DNA of 64,000 nucleotides, from contig CM043792.1 in the NCBI GenBank assembly GCA_023974075.1, forward strand, positions 13,063,456 through 13,127,455. Direction: 5' to 3'. A program made the translations under genes and the position numbers. The notes under the pieces are model-generated. The model was not told where the DNA came from. It saw only the letters and a program-made list of their open reading frames with translations, and searched no databases. The number at the start of each line of letters is the position of its first letter. The stretch's first letter is position 1. The stretch comes from Chaenocephalus aceratus (lineage: Eukaryota > Chordata > Actinopteri > Perciformes > Channichthyidae). Shown here piece by piece: positions 43,643 to 55,007 of this stretch.

Positions 43643-44649
43643 TAGATGAGAATAAGAATAATGCAAGATTTCTTTTCAGCACTGTAGCCAGGCTGACAGA
43701 GAGCCACAGCTCCATTGAGCCTTCTATTCCCATAGCACTCAGTAGTAATGATTTGATGTGCTTTTTTAACGATAAAATTGTTACTCTTAGAAACACAATT
43801 AATGACCTCTTGCCTTTGACCAGTATAGTGTTATCAACAGCTCCCGGAAACGTAAGTTCTAATATTACACTAGATAGTAAACTAGAATGCTTTTCAGCCG
43901 TAAACCTTGAACAATTACATTCAATGATTCTCTCTTCTAAACCATCAACGTGCATGTCCAATTCCAACTAAGCTGTTGAAGGAAGTTTTTCCATTAATTA
44001 GCACTTCTTTATTAAATATTATGAATATGTCTTTATTAGCAGGCTATGTTCCACAATCATTCAAAGTAGCAGTGATAAAACCGCTTCTTAAAAAGCACAA
44101 CCTCGATCCAGAGGTTTTAGCCAACAATAGACCTATTTCTAATCTTCCGTTCCTCTCAAAGATTCTTGAGAAAGCGGTCGCAAAACAGTTGTGTGATTAC
44201 TTAAAAAACAATGATTTATTTGAAGATTTTCAGTCTGGCTTTAGAACACATCATAGCACAGAGACAGCTCTGATTAAAGTCACAAATGACATTCTAATAG
44301 CCTCAGACAAGGGACTTGTCTCTATTCTTGTTTTGCTCGATCTCAGTGCTGCATTTGATACTATCGACCATGATATCCTATTGCAAAGACTAGAGCACTT
44401 AGTTGGCATACAGGGAACTGCTTTAGGCTGGTTTAGGTCCTATCTATCTGAACGCTCTCAGTTTGTACGTGTTAACGATGAATCTTCCACGCAAACCAAA
44501 GTTAGCCATGGAGTGCTACAGGGCTCAGTGCTCGGACCTATTTTGTTCACATTACATATGCTTCCGTTAGGCAATATTATAAGGAATCATTCTGTAAACT
44601 TTCATTGTTATGCGGATGATACTCAACTATATTTATCAATCAAGCCTGA
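43643..44649 (+). pseudogene. L2 LINE ORF2, reverse transcriptase part 1
   Basis: After the piggyBac the LINE frame resumes (LIDENKNNARFLFSTVARLT). A frameshift occurs at about 43960-43976. RT blocks follow: [53 protein letters not shown] (first catalytic Asp), [14 protein letters not shown] and [11 protein letters not shown] (the YADD centre). The second LINE enters at 44663. Confidence 0.9.
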
Positions 44650-44662
44650 TGAAATTAATCAT

Positions 44663-47403
44663 CCATCCATCCATCCATCCATCTTCTCCCGCTTATCCGT
44701 GGTCAGGTCGCGGGGGTAGCAGTTCCAGCAGAGAGCCCCAAACTTTCTTTTCCCTGGCGACATCAACCAGCTCTGACTGGGGGATCCCAAGGCGCTCCCA
44801 GGCCAGCGAAGAGATATAATCCCTCCACCTGGTCCTAGGTCTACCCCTTGGTCTCTTCCCAGCTGGACGTGCCTGGAACACCTCCCTAGGGAGGCGCCCA
44901 GGTGGCATCCTAACTAGGTGCCCGAACCACCTCAACTGGCTTCTTTCGACGCGAAGGAGGAGCGGCTCAACTCCGAGTCCCTCCCTGATGACCAAACTTC
45001 TCACCTTATCCCTAAGGGAGACACCAGCCACCCGGCGGAGGAAACCCATCTCGGCCGCTTGTATCCGCGATCTCGTTCTTTCGGTCATGACCTCATGACC
45101 GAAAGAACGGTCATGACATGACTTCATGACCATAGGTGAGGGTAGGAACGAAAATGGCCCGGTAGACAGAGAGCTTTGCCTTCTGGCTCAGCTCCCTTTT
45201 CGTCACAACGGTGCGGTAAAGCGACTGCAGTACCGCTCCCGCTGCTCCGATTCTCCGGCCCATCTCACGCTCCATTGTTCCCTCACTCGAGAATAAGACC
45301 CCGAGATACTTGAACTCCTTCACTTGGGGTAAGGACTCATTCCCTACTTGGAGTGGACAGTCCATCGGTTTCCTGCTGAGAACCATGGCCTCAGATTTGG
45401 AGGTGCTGATCCTCATCCCAGCCGCTTCACACTCGGTTGCGAACCGATCCAGTGAGTGCTGAAGGTCGCAGACCGATGAAGCCATCAGAACCACATCATC
45501 TGCAAAAAGCAGTGGTGCAATCCTTAGTCCACCGAACTGCAGACCCCCTCCCCCACGACTACGCCTCGAAATCCGATCCATGTATATTACAAACAGGATT
45601 TGTGACAAAGCGCAGCCCTGGCGGAGGCCAACCCTCACCGGAAATGGGTCCGACTTACTGCCGAGGCCCCGGACACAGCTCTCACTTTGGGAGTACAGAG
45701 ATTGGATGGCCCTGAGTAGAGACCCACTCACCCCATACTCCCGCAGCACCTCCCACAGTAACTCCCTGGGAACTCGGTCATACGCCTTCTCCAAGTCTAC
45801 AAAACACATGTAGACCGGATAAGCGTACTCCCAAGCCCCCTCCAGGATCCTTGCGAGAGTAAAAAGCTGATCCGTCGTTCCACGACCAGGACGGAATCCG
45901 CATTGTTCCTCTTTAATCTGAGGTTCGACAATCGGCCTGACTCTCCTTTCGAGTACCTTGGAGTAAACTTTCCCGGGAAGGGTATACCTCTGTAATTGGC
46001 ACACACCCTCTGATCCCCCTTTTTAAAAAGGGGAACCACCACCCCGGTCTGCCACTCCTTCGGTACTGTTTCCGACTTCCACGCAACGTTGATGAGACGT
46101 GTCAACCATGACAGTCCCTCAACACCCAGAGCCTTCAGCATTTCCGGGCGGATCTCATCCACCCCCGGGGCTTTGCCACTATGGAGTTGTTTGACGACCT
46201 CAGTGACCTCCCCCCGGGAGATTGGTGTTGATCCCCCGTCATACTCCAGCTCTGCCTCTAACATAGAGGGCGGAGTTGTCGGGTTCAGGAGTTCCTCAAA
46301 GTGTTCCTTCCAACGCCCTAACACTCAATCAGTTGAGGTCAACAACGTCCCATCCTTACTGTACACAGCTTGGATGGTCCCCTGCTTCCCCCTCCTGAGG
46401 TGTCGGACAGTTTTCCAGAACAACTTTGGTGCCGCCCGAAAGTCCTTCTCCATGTCTTCTCCGAACTTCTCCCACACCCGCTGCTTTGCCTCGGCCACGG
46501 ATGAGGCTGCTGCCCTTCGGGCCTGTCGGTACCTTGCAACTGCCTCGGGAGTCCCCCGGGATAACAAATCCCTGAAGGCCTCCTTCTTCAGTCGGACGGC
46601 TTCCCTGACCACCGGTGTCCACCAGGAGGTTCGAGGGTTACCGCCCCTTGAGGCACCTAGGACCTTGAGACCACAGCTCCCCGCCGCGGCTTCGGCAATA
46701 GAGGCTTTGAACACCGACCACTCTGGTTCAATGTCCCCAACCTCCACAGGAATGCACGAAAAGCTCCGCCGGAGGTGCGAGTTGAAGGCCTCCTGAACTT
46801 GGGCCTCCTCCAGACGTTCCCAATTCACCCGAACTACACGTTTGGGCTTACCAGGTCTATCCAGAGGCTTCCCCCGCCACTCGACCCAACTCACCACCAG
46901 ATGGTGATCAGTTGACAACTCCGCCCCTCTCTTTACCCGAGTGTCCAAAACATACGGCCTCAGGTCCGATGATACGATAACGAAATCGATCATGGACCTT
47001 CTGCCTAGGGTGCTCTGGTACCACGTACACTTATGAGCATCCTTATGTTCGAACATGGTGTTTGTTATGGCCAATCCATGACTAGCACAGAAGTCCAGTA
47101 ACAAACCACCACTCCGGTTCAGATCAGGGGGGCCGTTCCTCCCAATCACGCCCCTTCAAGTGTCTCCATCATTGCCCACATGTGCGTTGAAGTCTCCCAG
47201 CAAGATTACAGAGTCCCCTTCAGGAGCCCCATACAGGACTCTTTCCAGGGTCTCCAAGAAGGCCGTATACTCTGAACTGCTGTTGGGTGCATAAGCACAC
47301 ACAACAGTCAGAGTTTTCCCCCCCACAACCCACAGGCGTAGGGAGGCGACCCTCTCGTCCACTGGGGTAAACTCCAACAACGAAGCACCTAACCGGGGAT
47401 TTG
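44663..47403 (-). mobile_element. 5'-truncated APE-type LINE with ATCC tail, inside L2
   Basis: TGAAATTAATCAT is duplicated at 44650-44662 and 47404-47416. The 3' end (left, as this is minus strand) carries a GGAT/ATCC tandem tail at 44663-44681, like that of fish RTE/Rex-type LINEs. The clade call is tentative. The 5' end is truncated within the endonuclease. Confidence 0.8.
44693..47403 (-). pseudogene. LINE ORF2: partial APE endonuclease, RT, C-terminal domain
   Basis: From the right: [13 protein letters not shown] and [12 protein letters not shown] (endonuclease), STLGRRSMIDFVIVSSDLRP and LSTDHHLVVS (end of endonuclease), then SGKAPGVDEIRPEMLKALG and QTGVVVPLFKKGD (RT start), QCGFRPGRGTTDQLF, MCFVDLEKAYDRVP (first Asp), VGLRQGCALSQILF and FADDVVLMASS (catalytic centre). 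It ends with RWFGHLVRMP and GRPRTRWRDYISSLAWERL. In-frame stops lie at about 47150-47155 and 46325, and a frameshift between 45800 and 46004. A frame change also occurs at about 45111-45133. Confidence 0.85.
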
Positions 47404-47416
47404 TGAAATTAATCAT

Positions 47417-48205
47417 CTAAATAAAATTCAAGACTGCCTTAAGGACTTAAAAACGTGGATGACCTTAAACTTTTTGATGTTAAACACGACCAAAACTGAA
47501 GTTATTGTACTTGGCCCGAAGAATCTACGAAGCAAATTATCTAAAGATATACTAACTATGGATGGCATTAATTTGGCCTCCAGTGAGACTGTAAGGAATC
47601 TTGGTGTTATATTTGATCAGGATTTATCCTTTAACGCCCACATAAAATCAATTTCGAGGACCGCCTACTTCCATCTACGTAACATTGCAAAAATCAGGCA
47701 AATCTTGCCTCAAAACGATGCAGAGAAACTAGTCCATGCATTTGTTACTTCTAGGCTGGATTATTGTAACTCTTTATTATCAGGGAGTACCAAGAAGTCA
47801 GTCAAGTCGCTTCAGCTGATTCAAAATGCTGCGGCTCGTGTACTAACCAGAGTTAGGAAAAGGGACCACATTACTCCTGTTCTGGCTGCCTTACACTGGC
47901 TCCCTATAGAACACAGGATATAATTTAAAATTCTTCTTCTCGCCTACAAAGCCCTTAATGGGAAGGTGCCATCTTACCTTAAATAACTCATTATACCCTA
48001 CTGTCCTACTAGGGCATTGCGTTCCAAGAATGCAGGGTTATTGGTTGTTCCTAGAATCTCTAAAAGTACAATGGGAGCCAGAGCCTTTTCTTATCAAGCT
48101 CCACATTTGTGGAATCAGCTTCCAGTTTGTGTTCGGGCGGCAGACACCCTATCCGTTTTTAAGAGTGCGCTTAAGACCTTCCTTTTTGATAAAGCTTATA
48201 GTTAG
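47417..48205 (+). pseudogene. L2 LINE ORF2, C-terminal part
   Basis: It continues the L2 RT after the nested LINE: MTLNFLMLNTTKTEVIVLGP, NLGVIFDQDLSFNAHIKS, VTSRLDYCNSLLSG, QNAAARVLTR and LAALHWLPIEHRI, the usual thumb and C-terminal blocks of L2/CR1 LINEs. In-frame stops lie at 47921-47923 and near 47985. The end is SALKTFLFDKAYS with a stop near 48205. Confidence 0.85.
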
Positions 48206-48810
48206 GGCTGATTAGATTCAGCCCCTAGTTTTGCTGATATAGGCTTAATTTGTCAGGGGACATCTTACTTATTCCTTCTCTCTGTCTATACCTGTGTACT
48301 CTCATGTTCCGATTAACCCAGCTTCCCCACATTTCTTTCTTTTTGGTGTCTATATACGCTGGGATCCGGAGTCATGGATGATCCTGCGGTCCTGTTTCCT
48401 GGATCGCGAGCGCTGGATCTTGAGTCGTGGCTGTGGTCCTGGATCATCGGTCCTGGATGGATATCCTTGTGGATTCATCTTCCTATTATACACACATGCA
48501 TTTCCAAACATTTGGACTACCTATGTTGCAAATGTATTATCTTTTCAATTTACACACGGCATCTATTGCACGTCTGTCCGTCCTGGGAGAGGGATCCTCT
48601 GTTGCTCTCCCTGAGGTTTCTCCCATTTTTCCCTTTAAACTGGGTTTTCTTCAGAAGTTTTTCCTTGTACGATGTGAGGGTCTAAGGACAGATGGTGTCG
48701 TATTGTCATACTGATATTCTGTACACACTGTGAAGACCACTGAGACAAATGTAACATGTGTGATATTGGGCTATATAAATAAACATTGATTGATTGATTG
48801 ATTGATGGAC
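48206..48810 (+). other. L2 LINE 3' UTR and TGAT tail
   Basis: A noncoding 3' UTR ends in ctatataaataaacattgat, then four TGAT units (48788-48805). The tail is the site where target-primed reverse transcription starts. Confidence 0.75.
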
Positions 48811-49150
48811 AGCATGAGGTGCAGAACGGGGAGCGTGATGGGGAGCCTCGGGTCTGCAGCGGGGGGAAATGTCTTATACAGCCCTTTAAAGATGAGTTTA
48901 ACCGTGGGTTTGAGCATAGGCTGGGAAAGCTAGGATCGGAGCAGCGAACGTTAAATTGAATTCCTGCTAAGAGGCTCCGGATATACTGGGGTTTGATGTG
49001 TCGATCAGTGGTGCAGTAGCCCATAAAGGCGCACACGGTGGAGATGAGGACAGGTTTGAGGGGAACATTTACTGAGCGGCAGAAGAAAGCGAACGTTCTC
49101 CATGCGAAATCATAGGATCTGAGGGTGGATGCAGCTAAGCCCTTTCTCAT
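48811..49150 (-). pseudogene. Ngaro tyrosine recombinase, N-terminal part
   Basis: The minus frame reads GLAASTLRSYDFAWRTFAFF, then VSTVCAFMGYC-like and YIRSLLAGIQF segments, the SAM-like DNA-binding domain of the recombinase. It is cut by the L2 insertion at 48811 and continues at 30333 downwards. Confidence 0.75.
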
Positions 49151-49959
49151 GTAGAATCTGGCAGACTCGAGGTGCCGAGATAGGGGACTCTTGATAAGTG
49201 CAGAGAGAGGAGATGAAGTGGAGGGATTCCGACTGGTTGCGAGCTGGCTTCCGGGCAGAGGCTCCGGAATGTCTGGAAATGAAAGCGAGAGAGGGAGTCA
49301 GCGACGACATTGAGGTGACCGGGGATGTGGCGAGCTGTGATGATGAAGTTGTGGATTATGGAGGAACGCGTAATGCTTCTCATGAATGGCATGATGTACT
49401 GCACTGGGAGCACGCCTTATTGATTATTTCAACCACTGATTGGGTGTCGCACAGCACCGAGATGCGTTTACGGAACCACAGGTGACCCGATACGTGGCAT
49501 GCAACAGCGATCGGGAATATCTCGTGCAGAGCGGAGGATGAGGCATGATTAGGGAATGACGGAGGCCAGGACCCTGCGAACCACTCGCCCTGAAAGAAAC
49601 CCCCAAAACCCACGGATTGGGCGGCATCCGTGAAAAACCTGATTGAGTCGGAGGAACACGCGAGGTCATCATAGAAAAAAGTAACTCCGTTCCAGTGGGC
49701 GAGCAGGAGAGACCAGAAATGTAAGTCTGAGCGGCAGCCTTCGTCTAGGAGAACGTGGTCATGAAGATTGTCGACCGCTGATCCTGTGTCCAGGAGGCAG
49801 GAGATGAACGAGCGCCCCTGGGGGATGACGCGCATGGCGAAGTTGAGGTGTCCTAGAAGGGAGAGCAACTGTTGTTTTGTGATGATGTGTTGCTCGCAGT
49901 ATGATTTGGTGATGTCCCGGATGCGCTGCAGTTTGTCTGAGGGGAGAGATGCCTTCATC
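49150..49959 (-). pseudogene. Ngaro RNase H and RT connection
   Basis: LSLLGHLNFAMRVIPQGRSF is the conserved RT-RNase H connection. It is followed by IRFFTDAAQSVGFGGFFQGE (RNase H first Asp), ALHEIFPIAVACHV (Glu), VLCDTQSVVEIINK (Asp), and, after a frameshift at about 49400, ARHIPGHLNVVADSLSR (His and Asp). All four acidic positions are present. Confidence 0.85.
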
Positions 49960-50958
49960 TCTATAGAGTCGAGGGTGATGCCTAAGAACTCTAAGCTTGT
50001 GTTGGGACCTAACGTTTTCTCCTTGGAGAGGGGGATGCCTAACTCCTGAAAGCAGTGTTTTAGTTTGCCTAGTGAGGTCCCTGAGCTGTCCTGTGGCGGA
50101 TCTATGAAGAGGAAGTCGTCCAGTAGGTGAAGGACGGAGGGGATTCTAACTATGGAGGAGCAGGATCCAGCAAAGCGCTTCCGAGAAGGAGTTAAAAATG
50201 CAGGGGCTGCTTCTGCACCCGAAGGTTAGGCGAACGGCGAAATAGAATTTGGACTCCCACTTAATGCCTAACAGATTCCACTGGGACGGGTGAATAGGAA
50301 TGATTTTGAAGGCGTCAGTAATGTCCGCTTTGGAGAGCCACGCTCCGTGCCCTGTGAACTTAATCAATTTGATTGCATTGTCCACTGAGGCATAGTGAAG
50401 GGAAAACTGTTCTGAAGGGATGATACTATTGACGCTGCAAAATGGGCCTGAACCGGGAGGGGACAGATCGAAAATCAGCCTTTTCTTTTCGGAGTACTTG
50501 CGTGTGGCTATTCCGATGGGATTTGAACGGAACACTGGGAAGGGGGAGGAGCTAAAGGGACCGATTATATATCCTTTTTGGAGTTCTTTGTCGATGAGCT
50601 GGGAGACTATGTTCGGTTCTTTAGCGGCTGACTGAAGATTTTTTGCTACGAAAGTAACTGTGGGAGATGAGAGGACCCCTACCCTGAAGCCTTGGGAGAG
50701 CCCTGATAGGAGATAGTCCACGAACACGGAATCTGGGTGGGTGGATAGCGCAGCTGCTAGCTGAGGGATATTAATGGGAGTGGAGGGGTGATGTTTCAGA
50801 ATGTTTTTCCACCACGAAGTTTCTGGCGCAGAGCTACTAGGTTTTGGTTGCGCCTGGGGCATACGGACTTCGGGTGTGCCTCCCTGCAGAAACTGACGGT
50901 TTGGTCTATCGATTCCGGAATACTGCATGTGAGAGGCTCTGGGCGCGGAGAAAGGCAC
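49960..50958 (-). pseudogene. Ngaro reverse transcriptase
   Basis: Fingers and palm: LIDKELQKGYIIGPF, NPIGIATRKYSEKKRLIFDL, AWLSKADITDAFKIIPIHP (first Asp), LTFGCRSSPCIFNSFSEALC. After a frameshift at about 50140 comes VLHLLDDFLFIDPP (LLDD catalytic pair, about 50125), then LGIPLSKEKTLGP and LEFLGITLDS. Only this one frameshift interrupts the domain. Confidence 0.85.
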
Positions 50959-50963
50959 TGATG

Positions 50964-51010
50964 GGCAGAGGGCAGCGATGTGGCCCTGCGCTCCGCAGCT
51001 GTTGCAGGAA
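50964..51010 (-). pseudogene. Ngaro gag zinc knuckle
   Basis: The minus strand encodes CNSCGAQGHIAALC, a CX2CX4HX4C zinc knuckle (CCHC) that binds nucleic acid. It lies between the gag ORF and RT, in a frame separate from the upstream gag ORF, so a frameshift lies between 51010 and 51155. Confidence 0.8.
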
Positions 51011-51154
51011 ATAGCGGATTACCCGCCGGTAGCCATCACGAGCAGCTCGATGTCCATCACTGACCAGTCGAGGCGGATATTGCTATGCGCTAGGTGAAGC
51101 GCTGCTTTACTAGAAAAGCTTTTGTGATACTGGTAGAAGATGGATTTCCCGTAT

Positions 51155-51751
51155 CTAAGGTTGATATCTCCGATAATGGCCGTATGCATCTAATTCTACT
51201 CTTCTCTCAGGGTAGACGGAGCAGATTACGTCACGGAAGATGTCAAAAGCTACCATAAATTGCCCTACGCTGATGTCTCTGATGAGCCTGGGGTCTGCGG
51301 TCTTAAAGACGGCGGTGATATTTCCTCCTGTGGCCTGAAGGCGAGCATCGATGGCTCTTATGGAGCTATCCAGGGATTGCAGGGCGCTGGCCACGCTACT
51401 CTCCCCACTCCCGGCCTGGTGAGCCTGGGAAGGGGTGGACTTGGGAGGCGGACGGGGTCCTGGAGGGCTCGATTTCCTGGTCCTTCTTCCTCCGCGTCCT
51501 CGGCCGCGTCCTCGCCTTGGTCTCTCTGGGGAGCTGCTTGGGGCTGCTTCCCCGGGCTGGGGAGCTGTGCTGGAGACCTGATCCGAGAGCTCTCGGAGCT
51601 GCGAGAGAGTGAGGCCTGGAGCTGTGGGGATGCCCTGCTGCTGGAGTCGGGCGATGAGGAAGTCTACCTCTGATGATAGGCCGCTGTGGGGAGTCGAACC
51701 GGGATCAAAGATATCCATACCAGGTTCGTCTGAATTGTCCGAGTTGGACAT
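51155..51751 (-). CDS. Ngaro gag-like protein (198 aa)
   Basis: It starts 60 bp inside the A1 repeat border (MSNSDNSDEPGMDIFDPG). The N-terminus is acidic, the middle is rich in Pro, Arg and Gly (RGRGRGRGGRRTRK), and the C-terminal segment (LQSLDSSIRAIDARLQATGG, then ISVGQFMVAFDIFRDVICSV) is the conserved body of Ngaro gag. The stop at 51155 precedes a zinc knuckle in another frame, so the original protein was longer. Confidence 0.7.
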   Translation of the reverse strand: MSNSDNSDEPGMDIFDPGSTPHSGLSSEVDFLIARLQQQGIPTAPGLTLSQLRELSDQVSSTAPQPGEAAPSSSPERPRRGRGRGRGGRRTRKSSPPGPRPPPKSTPSQAHQAGSGESSVASALQSLDSSIRAIDARLQATGGNITAVFKTADPRLIRDISVGQFMVAFDIFRDVICSVYPERRVELDAYGHYRRYQP

Positions 51752-51811
51752 ATTGCGCTAGTTTTTCTGTTTGTTTGTTTTTCTCACGAGGAGGAGTTTG
51801 CTCCTGTTTGC

Positions 51812-51992
51812 GGTCATCTGCAAATGACAACTGACAGGGAGGAAGAGCAGGCATTTAAGGAATTTAGCATGTGCAGCTATTGGCTGCTGAGGGGTGACGC
51901 CCTCATATTTAATGAGGGGGGAAGGGAGCCATAGAGTGACGTGTAAGTGACTCGTGTTAGGTCTTCCTTATTGAACTTGCACTAAGCTTCAT
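51812..51992 (-). repeat. Ngaro split direct repeat A1
   Basis: 181 bp, the outer 5' repeat. It matches A2 at 28600-28780. Confidence 0.9.
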
Positions 51993-53045
51993 TTGGCGGT
52001 TTTCAAATGTAAAACTCAAACTAAAATCTGAAGGACGGAGAGAAACACTTCTTTTCACTGAAGTGTTTACTGTGGAAATCATGATAATGGATATAAAATT
52101 GTAAATAATGTTCGTTATGTCCCTAACCAATATTTACCTGACAGTTTCCCCCCCCCTCCCCATTACAGGGTTTTGTTACACATGAGTTCATGTGTAAAAA
52201 GGGGGGAGTGTGTATAATGTATAATGTCAACATGGCTGTAAAATTCACAAATTCAATTTTCTTTTAAGGATTGACAGAAACCTTCCGCCCCAACCCAGAT
52301 GTTCAAACTGAGCATTGAATGATAGTTTTAGAATTAACCTGCTCCATATCTGGGGATAAGATACAGTTTGATGAATGTTGACATGTTTCTAAATATTGAT
52401 TGAGTTATAACAGGTAACACAGATGCAGTGGCCAAGGGGCTACTGTGAGAGATGTAATTCCAGAATAGAATACCGAAGAAGTTGACCTGTGATAATGAAA
52501 CAATTTTGTAATATTTTAACAGACATTAGAGTAACTGAGGTTTGAAATGTAGAAAGAACATATTACAGTTAAGTTAAGCTAAAACATAGTAATGTAATGA
52601 GACTGAATTTAATTTAGACAACATCTTGTAACTAGCCTGTTAAAGAATTAGAAGTAAAAGCCATAGACTTTATTGTTTAGTTCATTATGGGGATATACAT
52701 TTAATTTAAATTCATAATAGAAAGACATTTGATGACAGTATGTTGGAATTCTGTATTCATTTTTCAGCTTGATAATAGACAGGTCAAAGCCATATTGCCA
52801 GGTGCAATCGATGGGATTTCTGCACACGATCCAAGCAGAGAATGACGTACCTTACAGGACAGATACACTCAGGAAATCATTCACTCTGACAGCATCATGA
52901 CTTTAGTTGTTTTTGAATCCATAATGAAATTGTATTACATAACGTTAGTGTGTGTATTTACCATAAACAGGAATAGTTCATTGTTATATTTAGATTTGAG
53001 AAAGATTACAAGGATTTTATTTAGTTCACCATGAAGATGTTTTTT
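51993..53045 (+). other. noncoding core fragment C, right part
   Basis: It continues C after the Ngaro insertion (tggcggttttcaaatg against element B 40255) and aligns with B to about 41242, with several indels. After about 53045 the sequence no longer resembles A or B. Confidence 0.75.
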
Positions 53046-53368
53046 GTTTGTAACATATGCCCAGTAGTCAGATTCAAATATCAGCAGGTTCGGAATTATT
53101 ATTCCTCTGTCCCACAACCAACAAGAATGTGGATGGGGAGAACTATATCTACTAGAACCAGCAGAGATTCAGAAATTACACCAGAGACACAGTAAAAGTA
53201 AATAAAGAGTAATATTTAGCTATTTTCAGATAGTTGAATCCTTCTTATACTTTGTAAAAGAACAAGTGCCTTTACACCAGATACAGTAAGAAGATGATTT
53301 ATGATGTGAAAGGAGGGAGTTAGACGTTTTCCATACCAAGCTAATTGCTGCTATTTTACGAAGTGACA
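53046..53368 (+). other. element D 3' interior
   Basis: No gene recognised and no similarity to A or B. It is interrupted at the TTAA (53369-53372) by the next element. Confidence 0.5.
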
Positions 53369-53760
53369 TTAACCCTCTGGAGTCGGTGGACGCGCCGGCG
53401 CGTCCAGGTGCGCATAATTTTACGTAATTAATCATATATTTTCGATTATAAGGAGTAGAAACATGATTCAGATATCCGCGGAATCGCTGGAAGGGTAGCT
53501 TTCCAGCAATATATCCTGTGAGACTGTAACCAGGGCACAGCAGCCAATATGGCCGCTCAAAGCAGCTTGACTTTACACTGTGGGGCATTGGTGGATTGGT
53601 GTGTCCGTCAAGGAAATCTCAGCCGGCAGACATCATGGTCTGAAATGACCAATGGACATCGAGAAATCACTAAGGACCTACCCACGAAGTAAAAAAAACA
53701 TAAACCACGTGTCTCCCATCAGTTTACGTCAGTGTGGAGAGAGAGAGAGAGACAGAGAAA

Positions 53761-53905
53761 ATGGCTAAAAAAAGTTGCCGACTTCACTCGAGATTTTTTT
53801 CGCTAGCAGCACTGAAGATAGAGCCTCAGATGTTCAGAACCTGAAGTCTTCGACTCTTCTGAAGAAGAAGAACACAAAGACAACAACAAGGATCCATTTA
53901 GACAT
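53761..53905 (+). pseudogene. piggyBac-type N-terminal exon remnant
   Basis: ATGGCTAAAAAAAGTTGC starts a short frame (MAKKSCRLHSR). After a shift the sequence reads RFFFASSTEDRASDVQNLKS and a Lys/Thr-rich stretch, ending at a GTAAGT donor (53906). The layout parallels the N-terminal remnant at 33639. Confidence 0.45.
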
Positions 53906-54390
53906 GGGTAAGTGTAAATTTTACAGTAATAGTGTACTGGCAATGTGTGGGGAATACCGCGAAAATGAACAATAGGTTTATTGATATATATTTGTTATCG
54001 ATAGTCATGAACTTTTTCTTGGGTCAAAATAGACTCCATTAGCAAACGTTTACTCTGTGTTAACGTTATTTTGGTGTGTAAAAGTGAGATTACATGTGTA
54101 GATGATTAAATTAATCATTTATTCGTCCCACAACGGAGACATTTACAGTGACATGTTTTTGCCATCGATTATGTTATCATACTGTTCTGTACAGATGAGA
54201 CTGTCATAGATCTATTTATGTGTGCCTGTTATTATTTTACCGTCCTGTACAGATGAGACTTTGTCATAGATTTATTGATGTGTGCCTGTTATTATTTTTA
54301 CCGTCCTGTACAGATGAGACTTTGTAATCAGATGTAGCCTATGTATATGTGTGTCTGTGATTGTATACTGAATGTAAAGTAACTGGAAAT

Positions 54391-54394
<4 letters not shown>

Positions 54395-54486
<92 letters not shown>
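54395..54486. repeat. (GT)n microsatellite
   Basis: About 46 uninterrupted GT units. It lies in the putative intron of the piggyBac-type element. Confidence 0.95.
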
Positions 54487-54489
<3 letters not shown>

Positions 54490-54630
54490 ATCGAGAGAGA
54501 CTCCTTTTCCAACCTCCCAAACTTTCTTTTTATGTGTGCATTGTTATTTGTGCTTGAGCAACATTTTACTTGAACTTTATTTCAATGAAATTAGTTGTAA
54601 TTATTGTCCTACATTTGTATTTGTTTTACA

Positions 54631-55007
54631 GAGATGTTTCACAGCTGTCTGGGCCTAGTGGCCCACAGGCGGCGTTTATCCAGCAGCCACAACATCCATC
54701 TGTGCCGGCCCCCAGGTCAAGATCTACTGTGGCTCAAGGGCCTTCACTAGAGCCATCACCACCAAGGACCAGCAGACCAGCATCACTACAGCTGCCTCCA
54801 CCTCCATCTGCGGCTGCCACCAGGTCAAGATACACCTCAGCACAAAGGCTCCACCACAGCCATCACCTTCAACCCAGCCAGCAAGGAGGTCTCGTGGAGG
54901 TCTCGTATAGCACTTGTACACCCCACCTACACAGCAGCCCATGCACCATCACCCCCACCTACACAGCAGCCAGACCCACTGTCTTGGAAGACAGACAAAG
55001 ACCTTGA
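54631..55007 (+). CDS. proline-rich second exon, unknown function
   Basis: Preceded by an acceptor (tgttttacag, 54621-54630), an open frame encodes DVSQLSGPSGPQAAF and then a Pro/Ser/Thr/His-rich chain with internal repeats (for example APRSRSTVAQGPS and ATRSRYTSAQR, about 40 residues apart) and a stop at 55005-55007. It looks like a disordered N-terminal region of a transposase whose catalytic part is deleted. No known domain is visible. Confidence 0.4.

Larger units (their letters stand above)
30340..48810 (+). mobile_element. L2-type LINE inserted in Ngaro
   Basis: AGCATG flanks it (30334-30339, 48811-48816), and joining the flanks restores Ngaro coding sequence. It has a 5' UTR, an esterase-type ORF1, ORF2 with APE endonuclease and RT, and ends in AAATAAACATTGATTGATTGATTG. 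The tandem TGAT tail and esterase ORF1 fit the L2 branch of the CR1 group. It is essentially full length but split by piggyBac (32730-43638) and by a second LINE (44663-47403). Confidence 0.85.
26611..51992 (-). mobile_element. Ngaro-type tyrosine-recombinase retrotransposon
   Basis: Minus-strand order: repeat A1 (51812-51992), gag with zinc knuckle, RT, RNase H, tyrosine recombinase, repeat B1 (28781-28950), repeat A2 (28600-28780), repeat B2 (26611-26780). The A1...B1A2B2 split direct repeats are the defining structure of Ngaro elements. They let a circle form and be integrated by the recombinase. There is no target duplication. It is interrupted by BEL/Pao (26838-28541) and L2 (30340-48810). 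Only a few frameshifts spoil the coding part. Confidence 0.85.

Noticed and set aside
54272..54658. His/Thr- and Cys/Val-repeat open frames
   Set aside because: They are translations of the GT microsatellite on either strand.
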